DNA of 64,000 nucleotides. Origin: Serinus canaria (taxonomy: Eukaryota > Chordata > Aves > Passeriformes > Fringillidae). The stretch lies in NCBI RefSeq assembly GCF_022539315.1, contig NC_066336.1:3166600-3230599 (forward strand), given 5' to 3'. The notes beneath the pieces are model-generated. The model did not search any database and was not told the DNA's origin. It saw only the letters and a list, made by a program, of their open reading frames with translations. The translations under genes were made by a program, and so were the position numbers. This document shows positions 11,629-25,948 of this stretch, one piece after another; position 1 is the first letter of the stretch; every line of letters begins with the position of its first letter.

Positions 11629-11846
11629 TGATGTCCTCGCATGCAAGATGCCTGAATAATTTGCCTCAAAACCAGTTTGCTTTAATTGCAGGGCTGTAGC
11701 AGTTTTGAGAGTGAAACCTGATTTTATATATATTTATGTATACAAAATGTACGCATGGATACAAAAAATGGATTTTTTTCCCTCTACTTCCTCTGCCCTC
11801 CTTCCCCTGTCCCAGGCCCAGAGCTGATGCCCAAAGCCCTGTCTAC
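11629..11846 (+). repeat. Splice-site tandem duplication, unit 1 (decoy exon 13 start)
   Basis: A 218-bp unit starting TGATGTCCTCGCATGCAAG, including a full pyrimidine tract and CCCAG at 11811-11815. It ends in a 31-nt copy of the exon 13 start (11816-11846) with one mismatch to the real exon (12305-12335). The unit ends at GTCTAC, inside the exon. If this acceptor were used, the frame would continue into the next unit and stop at TAA 11914-11916. Confidence 0.88.
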
Positions 11847-11943
11847 TGATGTCCTCCATGCAAGATGTCTGGATAATTTGCCTCAAAACCAGTTGGCTTT
11901 AATTGCAGGGCTGTAACAGCTTTGATAGTGAAACCTGACCATA

Positions 11944-11990
<47 letters not shown>

Positions 11991-12117
11991 TATATGTGTG
12001 TGTGTGTGTACATATATAAAATGTATGTATGCATATATAAAATGGGGTTTTTCCCTCTATTTCCTCTACCCTCCTTCCCCTGTCCCCCCCAGAGCTGATG
12101 CCCAAAGCCCTGACTAC
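11847..12117 (+). repeat. Splice-site tandem duplication, unit 2 (decoy exon 13 start)
   Basis: Second unit, 271 bp. It is longer than the others because a TA dinucleotide run (about 11942-11995) expanded inside it. It ends in a 25-nt exon fragment (12093-12117) after CCCCCCAG, lacking six bases at the exon start compared with the real one. The reading frame is preserved and would stop at TAG 12182-12184. Confidence 0.88.
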
Positions 12118-14401
<2,284 letters not shown>

Positions 14402-14534
14402 TGTCATGGTTTTAGACTGGGCACAATGCCAGTGCCTCCATGAAAACACATCCACCCTGGTGTCTACTGTGAGATGTGACCAGAAACAGAGCAAGCAAAC
14501 TCCAACTTAGGAATAAAGGAAAGAAGACTTTATG

Positions 14535-14576
<42 letters not shown>

Positions 14577-15720
14577 GAACAGAATGGAAATCTTTCAAAC
14601 ACATTTCTCCTCCCTCTCTCAACCCACATTACAACATACAATACAAACTCAAATCTTCCTTCAGTCCCCATCTCCCAGGTTTTAATTCTCAGTCCATTAT
14701 CCTTCTTCAAACAATCAATTCATTCTATTAAAGAGGAAGGAGTCGTCTCCTTGTACCATTTCTTGACTAACCCCTTTCCATATTCCATGCTCTCACCATG
14801 GAAATGGACCAGAAGATTGCTTTTGGGGTTTCTCTTTTTAAGGATACTTTGGTCAGTTCCACAAAACGACAGTCTCTCCATTTTGGGATAACAAAATCCC
14901 CCCCCATTTCCCCTGGGGCTAGGGCTTCACGACAGAGACCATCTTCCTATTCCTGATCTCTGCCCATCACCACTCTTCACTGTCTTTCTTGGATCCGAGC
15001 CATTGCTTTCCCCCCAAAACCGCAGTCTCTGTGTTACAATAGAAAGTTAGTCCGTCCACAGCCGAAAAAAAACCTGCTCCTCCGTTTATCTCCTCCCAAG
15101 TAAATTCTTCTCATTATCTCCACTACTCCCTACTCACACAAACCTCTCATTTCACTTGTCCATTTCTTCTTGTTCTTATCTCTGTCCTCCGGGAGGATCA
15201 ACGTTTGGAAGGTTTCCATCGTGAAGGAAAAAAGTTAAAATCATCTCTAGGTGACGGACTCTCCCTTCTCACTTTTGGCCGACTTCCCAGGAGCTGCGAG
15301 GCGCGTCTTATCTCTTTTCTCTCCTTTCTCTCTCTCTCACTAGGAAGCGGGGCGGTGGGGGGGGGAATTGCCCGGTGCTCCTCACTACTTCCACCCCTCC
15401 ATCCTTTCACTTCCCCTCCCCGGTCTCTCTCTCTCTCCAAGGTCCAAGGCCTCCGGCCTACCTCACGCCACCTCGTGGCCTTTTCCCCTCCCCCACCCAG
15501 CCTACAGCCGGAGGGGGAGAGAAAACTGACCTGATCCCTTTGCTCACCAAAAAGCCAAGAGAGTCTGGTTCTGCCAGTTCTGCTTTTTATACCCTGTGTT
15601 CTCAGAGGCGGAACCATCTCCTCATTGGCCCAAACAGGTGCCAATATTCACACCTGAGCCCCCACTGGGCTAACCACTGTCTCCAAAAAAAAAAAAACCA
15701 CTTCCTTTCAAACCAGGACA
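14402..15720 (-). mobile_element. Solo LTR (family C), 1.3 kb, antisense
   Basis: Bounded by a 5-bp duplication CTCCT (14397-14401 and 15721-15725). The ends mirror each other: TGTCATGGTTTTAG at the left, CAAACCAGGACA at the right. A second copy of the same family, size and orientation lies at 60212-61533; shared blocks include GTGAGATGTGA, CCTGTGTTCTCAGAGGCG and the CAGGTGCCAATATT stretch. A (CA)n run and long CT-rich tracts lie inside. Orientation is inferred from the terminal CAAACCA read as TGG-TTTG at the element's 5' end. Open frames through the CT-rich part are compositional. Confidence 0.9.
14536..14575. repeat. (CA)n microsatellite inside LTR
   Basis: About 19 uninterrupted CA dinucleotides within the family C LTR. 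The copy at 60212-61533 lacks the run at the matching place, so it expanded after insertion. Confidence 0.9.
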
Positions 15721-15769
15721 CTCCTGAAGCGCACCTGCAGACCCAGGGCCTGAGCACCCCAGCAGCTCT

Positions 15770-18700
15770 GAGCACACTGTCAGTGCCTGGGCAGCTCTGA
15801 GCACACTGTCAGTGCCTGGGCAGCTCTAAGAACACAATCCCAGCAGTTCTGAGCACACCATCCCAGCTCTGGGCACACCATCCCAGCTCTGAGCACACAT
15901 TCCAGCTCTGAGCACAACATCCTAGCTCTGGGCACACCATCCCAGCTCTGAACACACCATCCCAGCTCTGGGCACACCATCCCAGCTCTGAGCACACATT
16001 CCAGCTCTGAGCACAACATCCTAGCTCTGGGCACACCATCCCAGCTCTGAACACACCATCCCAGCTCTGAGCACACCATCCCAGCTCTGAGCACACCATC
16101 CCAGCTCAGGGCACACCATCCCAGCTCTGAACACACCATCCCAGCTCTGGGCACACCATCCCAGCTCTGAACACACCATCCCAGCTCTGGGCACACCATC
16201 CCAGCTCTGAGCACACATCCCAGCTCTGGGCACACCATCCCAGCTCTGAACACACCATCCCAGCTCTGGGCACACCATCCCAGCTCTGAGCACACCATCC
16301 AAGCTCTGAACACACCATCCAAGCTCTGAGCACACCATCCCAGCTCTGAGCACACATTCCAGCTCTGAACACACCATCCCAGCTCTGGGCACACCATCCC
16401 AGCTCTGAGCAAACCATTCCAGCTCTGAACACACCATCCCAGCTCTGGGCACACCATCCCAGCTCTGAGCACACCATCCCAGCTCTGGGCACACCATCCC
16501 AGCTCTGAACACACATCCCAGCTCTGAGCACACATCCCAGCTCTGGGCACACCATCCCAGCTCTGAGCACACCATCCCAGCTCTGAGCACACCATCCCAG
16601 CTCTGAGCACACCATCCCAGCTCTGGGCACACCATCCCAGCTCTGAGCACTCCATCCCAGCTCTGGGCACACCATCCCAGCTCTGGGCACTCCATCCCAG
16701 CTCTGGGCACTCCATCCCAGCTCTGAGCACTCCATCCCAGCTCTGGGCACACCATCCCAGCTCTCGGCACACCATCCAAGCTCTGAGCACACCATCCCAG
16801 CTCTGAGCACACCATCCCAGCTCTGAGCACACCATCCCAGCTCTGGCACACCATCCCAGCTCTGAACACACCATCCCACTCTGGGCACACCATCCCAGCT
16901 CTGAGCACACCATCCCAGCTCTGACACACCATCCCAGCTCTGAGCACACCATCCCAGCTCTGAGCACACCATCCCAGCTCTGGCAAACCATCCCAGCTCT
17001 GACACACCATCCCAGCTCTGGCACACCATCCCAGCTCTGGCACACCATCCCAGCTCTGAGCACACCATCCCAGCTCTGAGCACACCATCCAGCTCTGAGC
17101 ACACCATCCCAGCTCTGAGCACACCATCCCAGCTCTGAGCACACCATCCCAGCTCTGAGCACACCATCCCAGCTCTGAGCACACACATCCCAGCTCTGAA
17201 CACACCATCCCAGCTCTGAGCACACCATCCCAGCTCGGGCACACCATCCCAGCTCTGGGCACACCATCCCAGCTCTGAGCACACCATCCCAGCTCTGAGC
17301 ACACCATCCCAGCTCTGAACACACCATCCCAGCTCTGAGCACACCATCCCAGCTCTGAGCACACCATCCCAGCTCTGAGCACACCATCCCAGCTCTGAGC
17401 ACACCATCCCAGCTCTGAGCACACCATCCCAGCTCTGAGCACACCATCCCAGCTCTGGGCACACCATCCCAGCTCTGACACCCATCCCAGCTCTGACACA
17501 CCATCCCAGCTCTGGCACACCATCCCAGCTCTGAGCACACCATCCCAGCTCTGGGCACACCATCCCAGCTCTGAGCACACCATCCCAGCTCTGGCACACC
17601 ATCCCAGCTCTGAGCACACCATCCCAGCTCTGGGCACACCATCCCAGCTCTGAGCACACCATCCCAGCTCTGGGCACACCATCCCAGCTCTGAGCACACC
17701 ATCCCAGCTCTGAGCACACCATCCCAGCTCTGGGCACACCATCCCAGCTCTGAGCACACCATCCCAGCTCTGACACACCATCCCAGCTCTGAGCACACCA
17801 TCCCAGCTCTGAGCACACCATCCAGCTCTGAACACACCATCCCAGCTCTGGGCACACCATCCCAGCTCTGAGCACACCATCCCAGCTCTGAGCACACCAT
17901 CCAGCTCTGAGCACACCATCCCAGCTCTGAGCACACCATCCCAGCTCTGAGCACACCATCCCAGCTCTGAGCACACCATCCCAGCTCTGAACACACCATC
18001 CCAGCTCTGAGCACACCATCCCAGCTCTGAGCACACCATCCCAGCTCTGAGCACACCATCCCAGCTCTGAGCACACCATCCCAGCTCTGAACACACCATC
18101 CCAGCTCTGGGCACACCATCCCAGCTCTGAAACTCCCACTGGCACACATCCCAGCTCTGAGACACACCATCCCAGCTCTGGGCACTCCATCCCAGCTCTG
18201 GGCACACCATCCCAGCTCTGAGCACACCATCCAGCTCTGAGCACACCATCCCAGCTCTGAACACACCATCCCAGCTCTGGCACACCATCCAAGCTCTGAA
18301 CACACCATCCCAGCTCTGAGCACAACCATCCCAGCTCTGAGCACACCATCCAGCTCTGAACACACCATCCCCAGCTCTGAGCACACCATCCCAGCTCTGA
18401 GCACACCATTCCAGCTCTGAGCACACCATTCCAGCTCTGAGCACTCCATCCCAGCTCTGAGCACACCATCCCAGCTCTGAACACACCATCCCAGCTCTGA
18501 GCACACCATTCCAGCTCTGAGCACTCCATCCCAGCTCTGAGCACTCCATCCCAGCTCTGGGCACACCATCCCAGCTCTGAGCAAACCATTCCAGCTCTGG
18601 GCACACCATCCCAGCTCTCGGCACACCATCCAAGCTCTGAGCACACATTCCAGCTCTGAGCACACCATCCCAGCTCTGAGCACACCATCCCAGCTCTGAG

Positions 18701-19350
18701 CACACATTCCAGCTCTGAGCACACCATCCCAGCTCTCGGCACACCATCCAAGCTCTGAGCACACATTCCAGCTCTGAGCACACCATCCCAGCTCTGAGCA
18801 CACCATCCCAGCTCTGAGCACACATTCCAGCTCTGAACACACCATCCCAGCTCTGGGCACACCATCCCAGCTCTCGGCACACCATCCAAGCTCTGAGCAC
18901 ACATTCCAGCTCTGAGCACACCATCCCAGCTCTGGGCACACCATTCCAGCTCTGAGCACACCATCCCAGCTCTGGGCACACCATCCCAGCTCTGAGCACA
19001 CCATTCCAGTTCTGAACACACCATCCCAGCTCTGAACACACCATCCCAGCTCTGGGCACACCATCCCAGCAGTTCTGAGAACACATCCCAGCTCTGGGCA
19101 CACCATCCCAGCAGTTCTGAGAACACATCCCAGCTCTGAGCACACCATCCCAGCTCTGGGCACACCATCCCAGCAGTTCTTAGAACACATCCCAGCTCTG
19201 GGCACACCATCCCAGCTCTGAACACACCATCCCAGCTCTGGGCACACCATCCCAGCAGTTCTTAGAACACATCCCAACTCTGGGCACACCATCCCAGCTC
19301 TGAGCACACCATCCCAGCTCTGAGCACACCATCCCAGCAGCTCTGACCAC
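15770..19350. repeat. 3.6-kb minisatellite, 20-bp unit, about 175 copies
   Basis: Tandem array of a 20-bp unit, consensus CAGCTCTGAGCACACCATCC on the + strand, in intron 13. Common variants are GGGCAC, GAACAC, a CATTCC end and 18-22-bp length variants. Both edges carry a longer variant with an extra CAG before TTCT (AGCAGTTCT, 15840 and 19070-19340), which suggests growth from the middle. The unit has no stop in any minus-strand frame and 20 is not a multiple of three, so a minus frame cycles through all phases and stays open for over 1,200 codons with a 20-residue period. I regard that as an artefact: no promoter, no homology and free indels. Confidence 0.95.
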
Positions 19351-19629
19351 ATTGTCTCTGCTGGGACAAAAGGCTGATGGCAGCACACCCATGAGGATCT
19401 CTCCTGCTCCATGGATTACCTTTTATATCATTATATTTACTATTAGCTAATTACTATATATTTCACATATTTAGCTATACTTGGCCCAAATTTCTGCCTG
19501 CCTCTCTCTGTGGCTGTTCTCCAAATTCATTCCCCTCACAGCAGGGTCTCACTGCTTCCTTTCTCCCTGTGAAATCAGCTGCTCACACCAGCCCTGAGCA
19601 CCCCTGGGTCCTGTAGCCCCTCTGTCAGG

Positions 19630-20115
19630 GCCCATCCTGTCCATTCTGGATCCCCCCAGGAGTGCAGGAGGAGAGCAGAACCCTGATCTTGGGGACAATG
19701 GACAATTGGAGGAAGAGGAAGGCAGAAGCCTTGCATGCTGTTCCACACTGGATCCCCCAGGAGTGCAGGAGGAGAGCAGCACCCTGATCCTGGGGAGGAT
19801 GGCCAACAGGAGGAAGAGGAAGGGGAAGGGGAAGGGGAAGGGGAAGAGGAAGAGGAAGAGGAAGAGGAAGAGGAAGAGGAAGCGAGACGAGCGGACGAGG
19901 AAGAGGAAGAGTGCAGAGGACAGCGGACAGAGGCCGAGGACAGAGGAAGAGGAAGAGGAAGAGGAAGAGGAAGGCAGACGCCTTGCATGCTGTTCCACAC
20001 TGGATACCCCAGGAGTGCAGGAGGAGAGCAGCACCCTGATCCTGGGGACAATGGACAATGGGAGGAAGAGGAAGAGGAAGGCAGACGCCTTGCATGCTGT
20101 TCCATGAGATGGATC
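19630..20115 (+). repeat. Triplicated ~100-bp unit with GGAAGA expansion
   Basis: Three copies of a unit running AGGAGTGCAGGAGGAGAGCAG to CTTGCATGCTGTTCCA begin near 19658, 19758 and 20010. In the middle copy a purine hexamer run (GGAAGA/GGAAGG, about 19811-19885 and 19940-19972) has expanded. The run is polypurine on the + strand and reads as low-complexity Glu/Arg/Lys or Ser/Pro/Leu frames without coding value. Confidence 0.85.
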
Positions 20116-20719
20116 CCCAAGCACTGAGCTGTGCTCAGGCCTGAGAGCTTGTGCAGAGCTCACCAGGGGCACTGCAGAAGGTCCCAGTGGAACCAGGACC
20201 CCTCTGAGACAGCCCCACAGCGAGGGATGCTGCAACCACAAAATTTGGCCCCGTGCAGCCAAGCAAACCAAGAGGAGGAAGGAGAGAGAGCTTTACCAAC
20301 CATATTGGCACACTCTAATTTCATGGAAAGAACTCTTGAGAAGCTGTTTACTCCCTGGCAATGCAGATTGAGTTACAGGAATAAACACAGATCAATTAAT
20401 TTAGGAGCAGCATCTAGAGTTCATTATAACTCATAAATCCTTCCCATCCTGCAGAGGATGCTGCCTCTCTGAATGGAAGGCCAGATCTCATGTGCAGTTT
20501 GGAGTCTGGCTGTGAGTGTGTGTATGTGTGTACACAGATACTCAGACAGAAATGTTAAATCCTCAAGACTAAGTATCTTCAGTTGGTGGAAATCAATTTA
20601 TTTTTTCATACAGGCTGGAATTGAAAATCTTAAGCCTGCAAGTTCCTTTCTTGCCAATTTGGCTGATAAAAAAGCGTATATGTCTTGGCAAGGTGCCTCG
20701 TAGGGGCTCCTCTAAACGA

Positions 20720-21105
20720 TTCCATTAATTGATTTGGGTGGCTGGCCCTGCAGAACTGCTTATTAAAGGTGCCTTCTGAGCTGTGACTCTGAAGAATGAA
20801 CTCGGAGGCGTTCTCGGCGTCGCTGCCTTCGGAGGGGCTGGCACTCTGCTTTCACACACACATCTCATTTAGCACTACCACGGGCTGATTAAGATGCAGA
20901 GCACAACAGAGCAGATTCTGGTGTTATTTATCCTGAATAAATCAAGGAGAAGCTCCACTCTTGTGAGCAGGAGTGAGACTCGAGCCCGCCGTGTGAGCCA
21001 CAGCTGCAGCAGCAGCAGCCCTCGCTAATTAGCAATATCTCCATCATTCCCAGTATCTCGGGGCTCCTGACACAGAACTTCTCTGCCACTGTCAGATCAT
21101 TCATC
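20720..21105. promoter_or_regulatory. Candidate conserved non-coding element
   Basis: A CG-containing block (TTCTCGGCGTCGCTGCC near 20812) followed by balanced AT-rich sequence with GGGCTGATTAAGATG and CTAATTAGCAATATC. It has no repeats and no plausible reading frame. This texture is often seen in conserved intronic enhancers of neuronal genes, but conservation was not tested. Confidence 0.3.
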
Positions 21106-22289
21106 TCAATGCTTCAGAGCACCCAAGCAGCTCCTCCTCATCTACTTTTGGCAGCAAAGTTGTCACTGAGGGGGACCTGGGGACCCTCCAGAGGATGTTG
21201 GGGCACAGGAGGCTCCCTTACCCATAGCCAACTGAGATATCTTTCTTTTAAGAATCCCAAAAAGCAAATGGTGAATCTCTTGAGAAGAAATTAGCACCCA
21301 GCCACAGCACAGCAAATACCAGATCAGACCAGGAACTAACCCCAGTTTTTAAAGTTAAACTATGGCCAAATCAGCAGTCCAGCAAAATAAAATGTACACA
21401 CAAATACAGAACACAGAAAAAAAATCAGCAAAATAAACACATTAAGGCATTCTTTATTACTAAATTACTGCTAAGATGGTTTTGCTTATTTCTGTGCTGC
21501 AGTCCTGGCTGACAACATCCAAATTCCCATCAATAAGCAACAGCTTTGCAGTGTGGCCCAAGTATTTGAGAGGAGGAAGGGGAGAAATGAACTTTTCCTT
21601 CAACTACAAAACATGTTCTGTGGCTTAATTGTGTGTGAGCTGGAGCAGGGCCCCTCCTGCCCTCGCTGCTCCTGTGATTTGGGATTGATGACCAACATCA
21701 CTCCCACAGCTGCTCCTGGGTTTGTAGCAAACCATCAGCCTGTGAGGGCTGTGATGGGAATTACAGCTGGGGAATTTTCCCCTGGAAAAGCAGTTTTCTC
21801 AGCAGGTTTGAGAGCCTGAGGCTGCCCTGAGCAGGGCTGGGTGTGAGCTGCCCTGGCAGCACCAATGGCCTGCCCTCCCTCCTGCAGGGACCCCAAGCTC
21901 CTCTGCCCTGCAGGGTCTGAGCCCCGAGCCCAGATCTCTGTCCCAGGTCTCTGTAGGCACAAGTGAGCAGTGACAGCAGGGACAGCAGGGACAGCAGGGA
22001 CAGCAGCTCCCTCCTCCCTGCCAGCCCTTCCCAGGTGTGCCCCAGCTGCAGCCGTGTTCCACCCCTGGCAGGGCTGAGCTGGGCTCAAAGCAGCACAGCC
22101 AGAAGTGACAAATCTGGGCTCCTCCTGGCATCCCAAACACAATCAAGTCCTTTCAAGCTGGTCAGTGATTTAAGAGAAGAAGAGAAAAGTGGTTTTTCTC
22201 TTCCAGGGAGCCCTGTCTTGTGTAATTTCAGTGGCCTGAAGAGGTCCAGTGCCTCATGCAAGTCCCATTTGCTTCGCTAAATGCAGCCT

Positions 22290-22690
22290 ATTGATTTTTT
22301 GCCAGTTTATTTTGCTCTGTGCTCTAAACTGGGAGAACACTGATGTTAAAAGCTCTGTGTCAACACTCAAGGAGCATTAAATGCAGAGAGAGAAGAAGAG
22401 AGAGGGAGAGCCAAGGAACCCAGAGGCCTCTGATGTGAACTATATAAATGTTAAACAAGCCCTTATCAGCCAGCCGAGCGCACGATTCATTTCAATTACC
22501 CATTGTAATGTACAGATATTTAATAATCCTTTTGCAGGCTACATTTCTTGCTGCTCTTTGAGGTTTGATAGATGCCACAAATCTACCTTACAGGCACTGG
22601 TCCAGGTTTTCAAGCGAGGGAGATTATCCTGCCTCTTGAATGAAGTTTGCTCCAGCACATCCACTGCTGAGCATTCATCAAGTGGATTAT
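22290..22690. promoter_or_regulatory. Candidate conserved non-coding element
   Basis: Includes CAGCCGAGCGCACGATTCATTTC, TTACCCATTGTAATG and TTTAATAATCC (about 22474-22530), rich in homeodomain-like cores and CpG sites in an AT-rich context. Function is inferred from texture only. Confidence 0.28.
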
Positions 22691-22909
22691 AACGAGCATG
22701 AGCTTTATTGGAGAAGAAATGAATCCCTGGGTGTTTCATCAGGAGAAGGGGCCCACAGGGTTAAAGGCAGAGGAACAGCCTTTGTTTGAACAGCACTGCC
22801 CTACCCAGCTTTGGGGTGATGAGCTTTTGTTTGACTTTGGCTAAACAAGCTGCAATAAAGGAGGTGGATGGGCAAAGCCATTGGAAAATGAAGCATTACA
22901 AGGGACTTT

Positions 22910-23527
22910 TGTGGGGGTCCCGGGAGGTTTGGGACCCCCATTTGTGTTAAAGGTCTCTTTTTCAGCCCCCTCATTCAAAGGATGAGTCGAAGCTCTTCAG
23001 TTTTTCAATCTCAAGGTTGTTTATTGTATTTTATCTATAAAATTTTCTCCCTGCCCTGCTGAGGTCCATTCAGCAGGACAGCCAGAGGCACTCTGTCTGC
23101 CCCCAGAGCAGTGTTATCTTTTTATACTACAAACTACATATAACATGTTTACAGTTATTTTCCAATCCCTATCACCTGTATTAGACAGTGAGCTTCTACT
23201 CTAAACCAATCCAAAAGTGCCAACATCACCTGTGCAGATGGAGGTAGAGAAGAAGAAGAAATGCTAGACACACCCAAATCCCTCCATCTTGTCCCCAAAA
23301 AACCCCATACCAAAAATCTTAAAACCTATATTTGCACCCTGTGAGTACTTTAATCTTACGCTATTTAAACTGCTGTGGCTTTTATCTCTTTGTGTAAAGG
23401 TGGCAATTTGCTCCACGGTTCATAATGGAACCCAGTGGTGTTCCGGGCTGTGTGCCAGGGTCTCTGAGCCCCCTGGCAGCGGTCCCAGCAACTCCAGACT
23501 CCCAGAGGGATGTCCTGAGTTCCAACA
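22910..23527 (-). mobile_element. Solo LTR, ERVK-like, antisense
   Basis: Bounded by a 6-bp duplication GACTTT (22904-22909 and 23528-23533). Ends are TGTGGGGGTCC and GTTCCAACA. The TTGTTTATTG near 23020 is the reverse complement of an AATAAA signal and places the element on the minus strand. The 6-bp duplication fits the ERVK class. I see no internal region and no second copy in the window. Confidence 0.85.
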
Positions 23528-24109
23528 GACTTTTAGCTACCTCACAATGTTTATTATGGTTTTATCAGAAGAACCTATGCTGGCACATTTTAGGTGATAC
23601 TGACAAAACGATGGGGAGCTGTGGCAGCAGCACTTGGGCTGGGCTTGGGCTCCATCTCCTGCTTTCTCATGGAAGGACAGAGACCTGTGGAGAGAGAAAG
23701 GATGGCTGAAATCACAGCTCTGCAGCAGCCACTCCTCGTGCAGCAGCTGCTGAGAGCCCACCCTGACTCCAGACACAGCACACGCACTTACCTGCCCTCT
23801 GACTTACCAGCCAGCTCCAGGCTCACCGAGGAGCACAGGGGAGGAAGAGGTTTGCCTGGCTAAGCTGCCTCTTGTGAAATGAGAAGGCAAAAACAGATCT
23901 AGGAAAAACAAGGAATGGGGCAGGAAAGAAGAACAGTGCATAAAGGAGCTGGCAGCAGTGGGAACACCAGCCTGAATATCCAAGTGCTGTCGCAGGGCTG
24001 GTCTGAGGGAGAAGCACTGATCCACAGGAGCACTGGGACCACCAAAGGGGCAAGAGGACACTGCTCTGCCTGTCTGGGAAATCTTCCTGGACTAAAGGCA
24101 GTTCTGACC
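23528..24109 (+). other. GRIK3: GRIK3 intron 13, no feature seen
   Basis: About 580 bp between the LTR and a CR1 tail. Nothing recognised. Confidence 0.55.
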
Positions 24110-24222
24110 AGCAGTCTGGTCTGGTGGAAGGTGTCCCTGCCCATGGCAGGGGGGGAACAGGATGAGCTTTAAGGTCTTTCCCAGCCCAAACCATTCTGGG
24201 ATTCTGAGATTCTGTGACTTTT
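24110..24222 (+). mobile_element. CR1 LINE 3' end fragment
   Basis: Typical avian CR1 tail: TCTGGTGGAAGGTGTCCCTGCC, then TCCCAGCCCAAACCATTC and an ending in ATTCTG repeats. Severely 5'-truncated, non-coding. Confidence 0.85.
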
Positions 24223-24886
24223 GTGATGACTGACAGAGACAACTCAGAAGGTGCTCGTAGATAAATGGAACTTTTCAAATGTTATGGCAAGATGTAAAAT
24301 AACCATATTTCTTCTCACTCAACACATTTTCTGGAAGAAAAAAAAAATCATTCACATGAATAGCAAGCTAGAAAACATATTTCTTCCTTTGCAACAGAAT
24401 GTCTGCTGATAGTGAGAGAATATCCATGTTTATTTTTAGCCGTAAGACAATCTTCTTGAATATCTCTGTGCTTCTGTTTATGTGGGCACGTTAAATCTGT
24501 TTGGCAGTTGCACATATCTCAGAGGAGACTCATTTCCTTGCCATGCTTGAGGAAAGACAAAAATATCAGAGTGTGTGTAGAGAAAACCACGTCCTACAAA
24601 ACTCTCTGTTCTTTCTGCATGCAGAAACATTACAGGGTAAACAAATCCTGGTTGGGAAGTGAGCACATTTAAGCAGATCTGCCAGTGGCCTGGGAGTCCA
24701 GGGGGCCTGAAGGCTTTGGGCAGGTTCAGTTCCACCTCAGGGCCTGAAGCTCGTGCACAGTGGGATGTTTGCTGCAACCCTTGTCTGTCTTTAAGGCAAC
24801 ATAAATCCAAACAGGGCTGGGCAGTGAAGGCATTTAAGACAAAATCAAAATCATGGTTGCTCCATTGTGTGATCTACTCTCAGCTG
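24223..24886 (+). other. GRIK3: GRIK3 intron 13, 3' part
   Basis: Nothing beyond ordinary non-coding sequence. Confidence 0.5.
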
Positions 24887-24984
24887 CTATTATTATTACT
24901 ACTACTTCTACTACTACTACTACTATTATTATTATTATTATTATTGTTATTGTTATTATTATTTACATATTATTCATAACATTA

Positions 24985-25047
<63 letters not shown>

Positions 25048-25053
25048 TACTAT
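24887..25053. repeat. (TTA)n/(CTA)n microsatellite near exon 14
   Basis: About 165 bp of imperfect TTA and CTA triplets, with TTG variants and a short break near 24962-24985. It ends about 84 bp before the exon 14 start, so length changes would fall in the region used for branch-point recognition and RNA structure. Confidence 0.9.
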
Positions 25054-25136
25054 TTACTGAAAAGATACCAGCTTTCAGCAAATGGAGTATTCATTCTTAT
25101 TTTGGGGCTGGGGGGGGTGGGGTATCGTTTTTCCAG

Positions 25137-25359
25137 AAATCCAAAATCTCCACGTTTGAAAAAATGTGGGCTTTCATGAGCAGCAAACCCACAGCGCTGG
25201 TCAAGAACAACGAGGAGGGGATCCAGCGAACCCTGACAGCTGATTATGCTCTGCTGATGGAGTCCACCACCATCGAGTACATCACCCAGAGGAACTGCAA
25301 CCTCACCCAGATCGGGGGGCTCATCGACACCAAAGGCTATGGCATTGGGACACCCATGG
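25137..25359 (+). CDS. GRIK3: GRIK3 exon (probable exon 14): S2 ligand-binding domain
   Basis: This 223-nt exon opens after TTTTTCCAG in phase 0 with AAA ([11 protein letters not shown]) and ends at ATGG|GTAAGT with one base of a Gly codon. It encodes the core of the S2 lobe. It includes LMESTTIEY, whose Glu matches GluK2 E738, the residue that binds the glutamate amino group, and the two-cysteine lobe segment starting at [24 protein letters not shown] is one residue shorter than the SSRRQ version of GluK1/2, which accounts for the 223-nt rather than 226-nt length and supports GluK3. GluK3 in mammals has Ser where this copy has Thr in KPTALV (from memory). Confidence 0.97.
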
Positions 25360-25948
25360 GTAAGTGACAGCTCTGCACCTACCCCAAGGGGGGCTGGTCA
25401 CCACAAACACAGCACAGGTGATTGTTGTGCTGTGATTTCAGGGTTTATCTCAGAACCTCGGGTCCCTCCCCTGAAGAGTCCCCCCCAGGTGTGTCAGTCA
25501 CCTCTCCTTTCCCCTCCCAGCACTGTCTGTCAGTCCTGGCATTCCAGAAGGGCTCCAGTGATTGGCAGGTTCAAAGGATGCCCTCCACCCCTGGGGGGCA
25601 CTGGGCCATCCAGGTGTCCTTTGTCCCTTGAGACCTCCCCTCCTGTCCCTGGCTGGTGGCTCCCTGCCCCTTTCCTGCCCTCTCCCCGGGGTTAAAAGGA
25701 GCAGCACCCACGGGGTCAGGAGTTCTGCTGGAGCTGGGGCTGGGTTCAGAGGCTGTGGGCCAGAACAAAGCTCTGGATCCAAACCCTCCATCAGAACCCA
25801 CTCCTTTCCTTCCCCATGGCCTTAAAGCTTCTCTGGCAGAGGGAAACCCGAGGAGCAGCCCCTGTGATGGAGGGAAGCTCCATCCTGCAGCCACCAGAGC
25901 TCCTGCAGGCCTGGACTTGTCCCCACGTGCCAGCTGGAGCCCCCAGCC
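25360..25948 (+). other. GRIK3: GRIK3 intron 14, 5' part
   Basis: GC-rich part of the shortest intron here (1093 bp). No exon. Confidence 0.6.

Larger units (their letters stand above)
20116..22909 (+). other. GRIK3: GRIK3 intron 13, mostly unique
   Basis: No exon. Two stretches (about 20720-21105 and 22290-22690) look more complex and less repetitive than their surroundings and are listed as candidate conserved elements. A short GGGACAGCA run (21977-22004) is a five-copy mini-repeat. Confidence 0.55.

Noticed and set aside
15770..19350. Short repeats resembling a CRISPR array
   Set aside because: There are no spacers; units are directly contiguous and degenerate, and the context is a vertebrate intron.
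15780..19412. A minus-strand open frame of about 1,210 codons
   Set aside because: It is entirely the 20-bp minisatellite, is equally open in the other minus frames, carries indels without regard to frame and lacks any protein domain.
19549..20271. Minus-strand frame of about 240 codons rich in Ser, Leu, Pro and Phe
   Set aside because: Low-complexity translation of the purine hexamer tract and its triplicated flanks.
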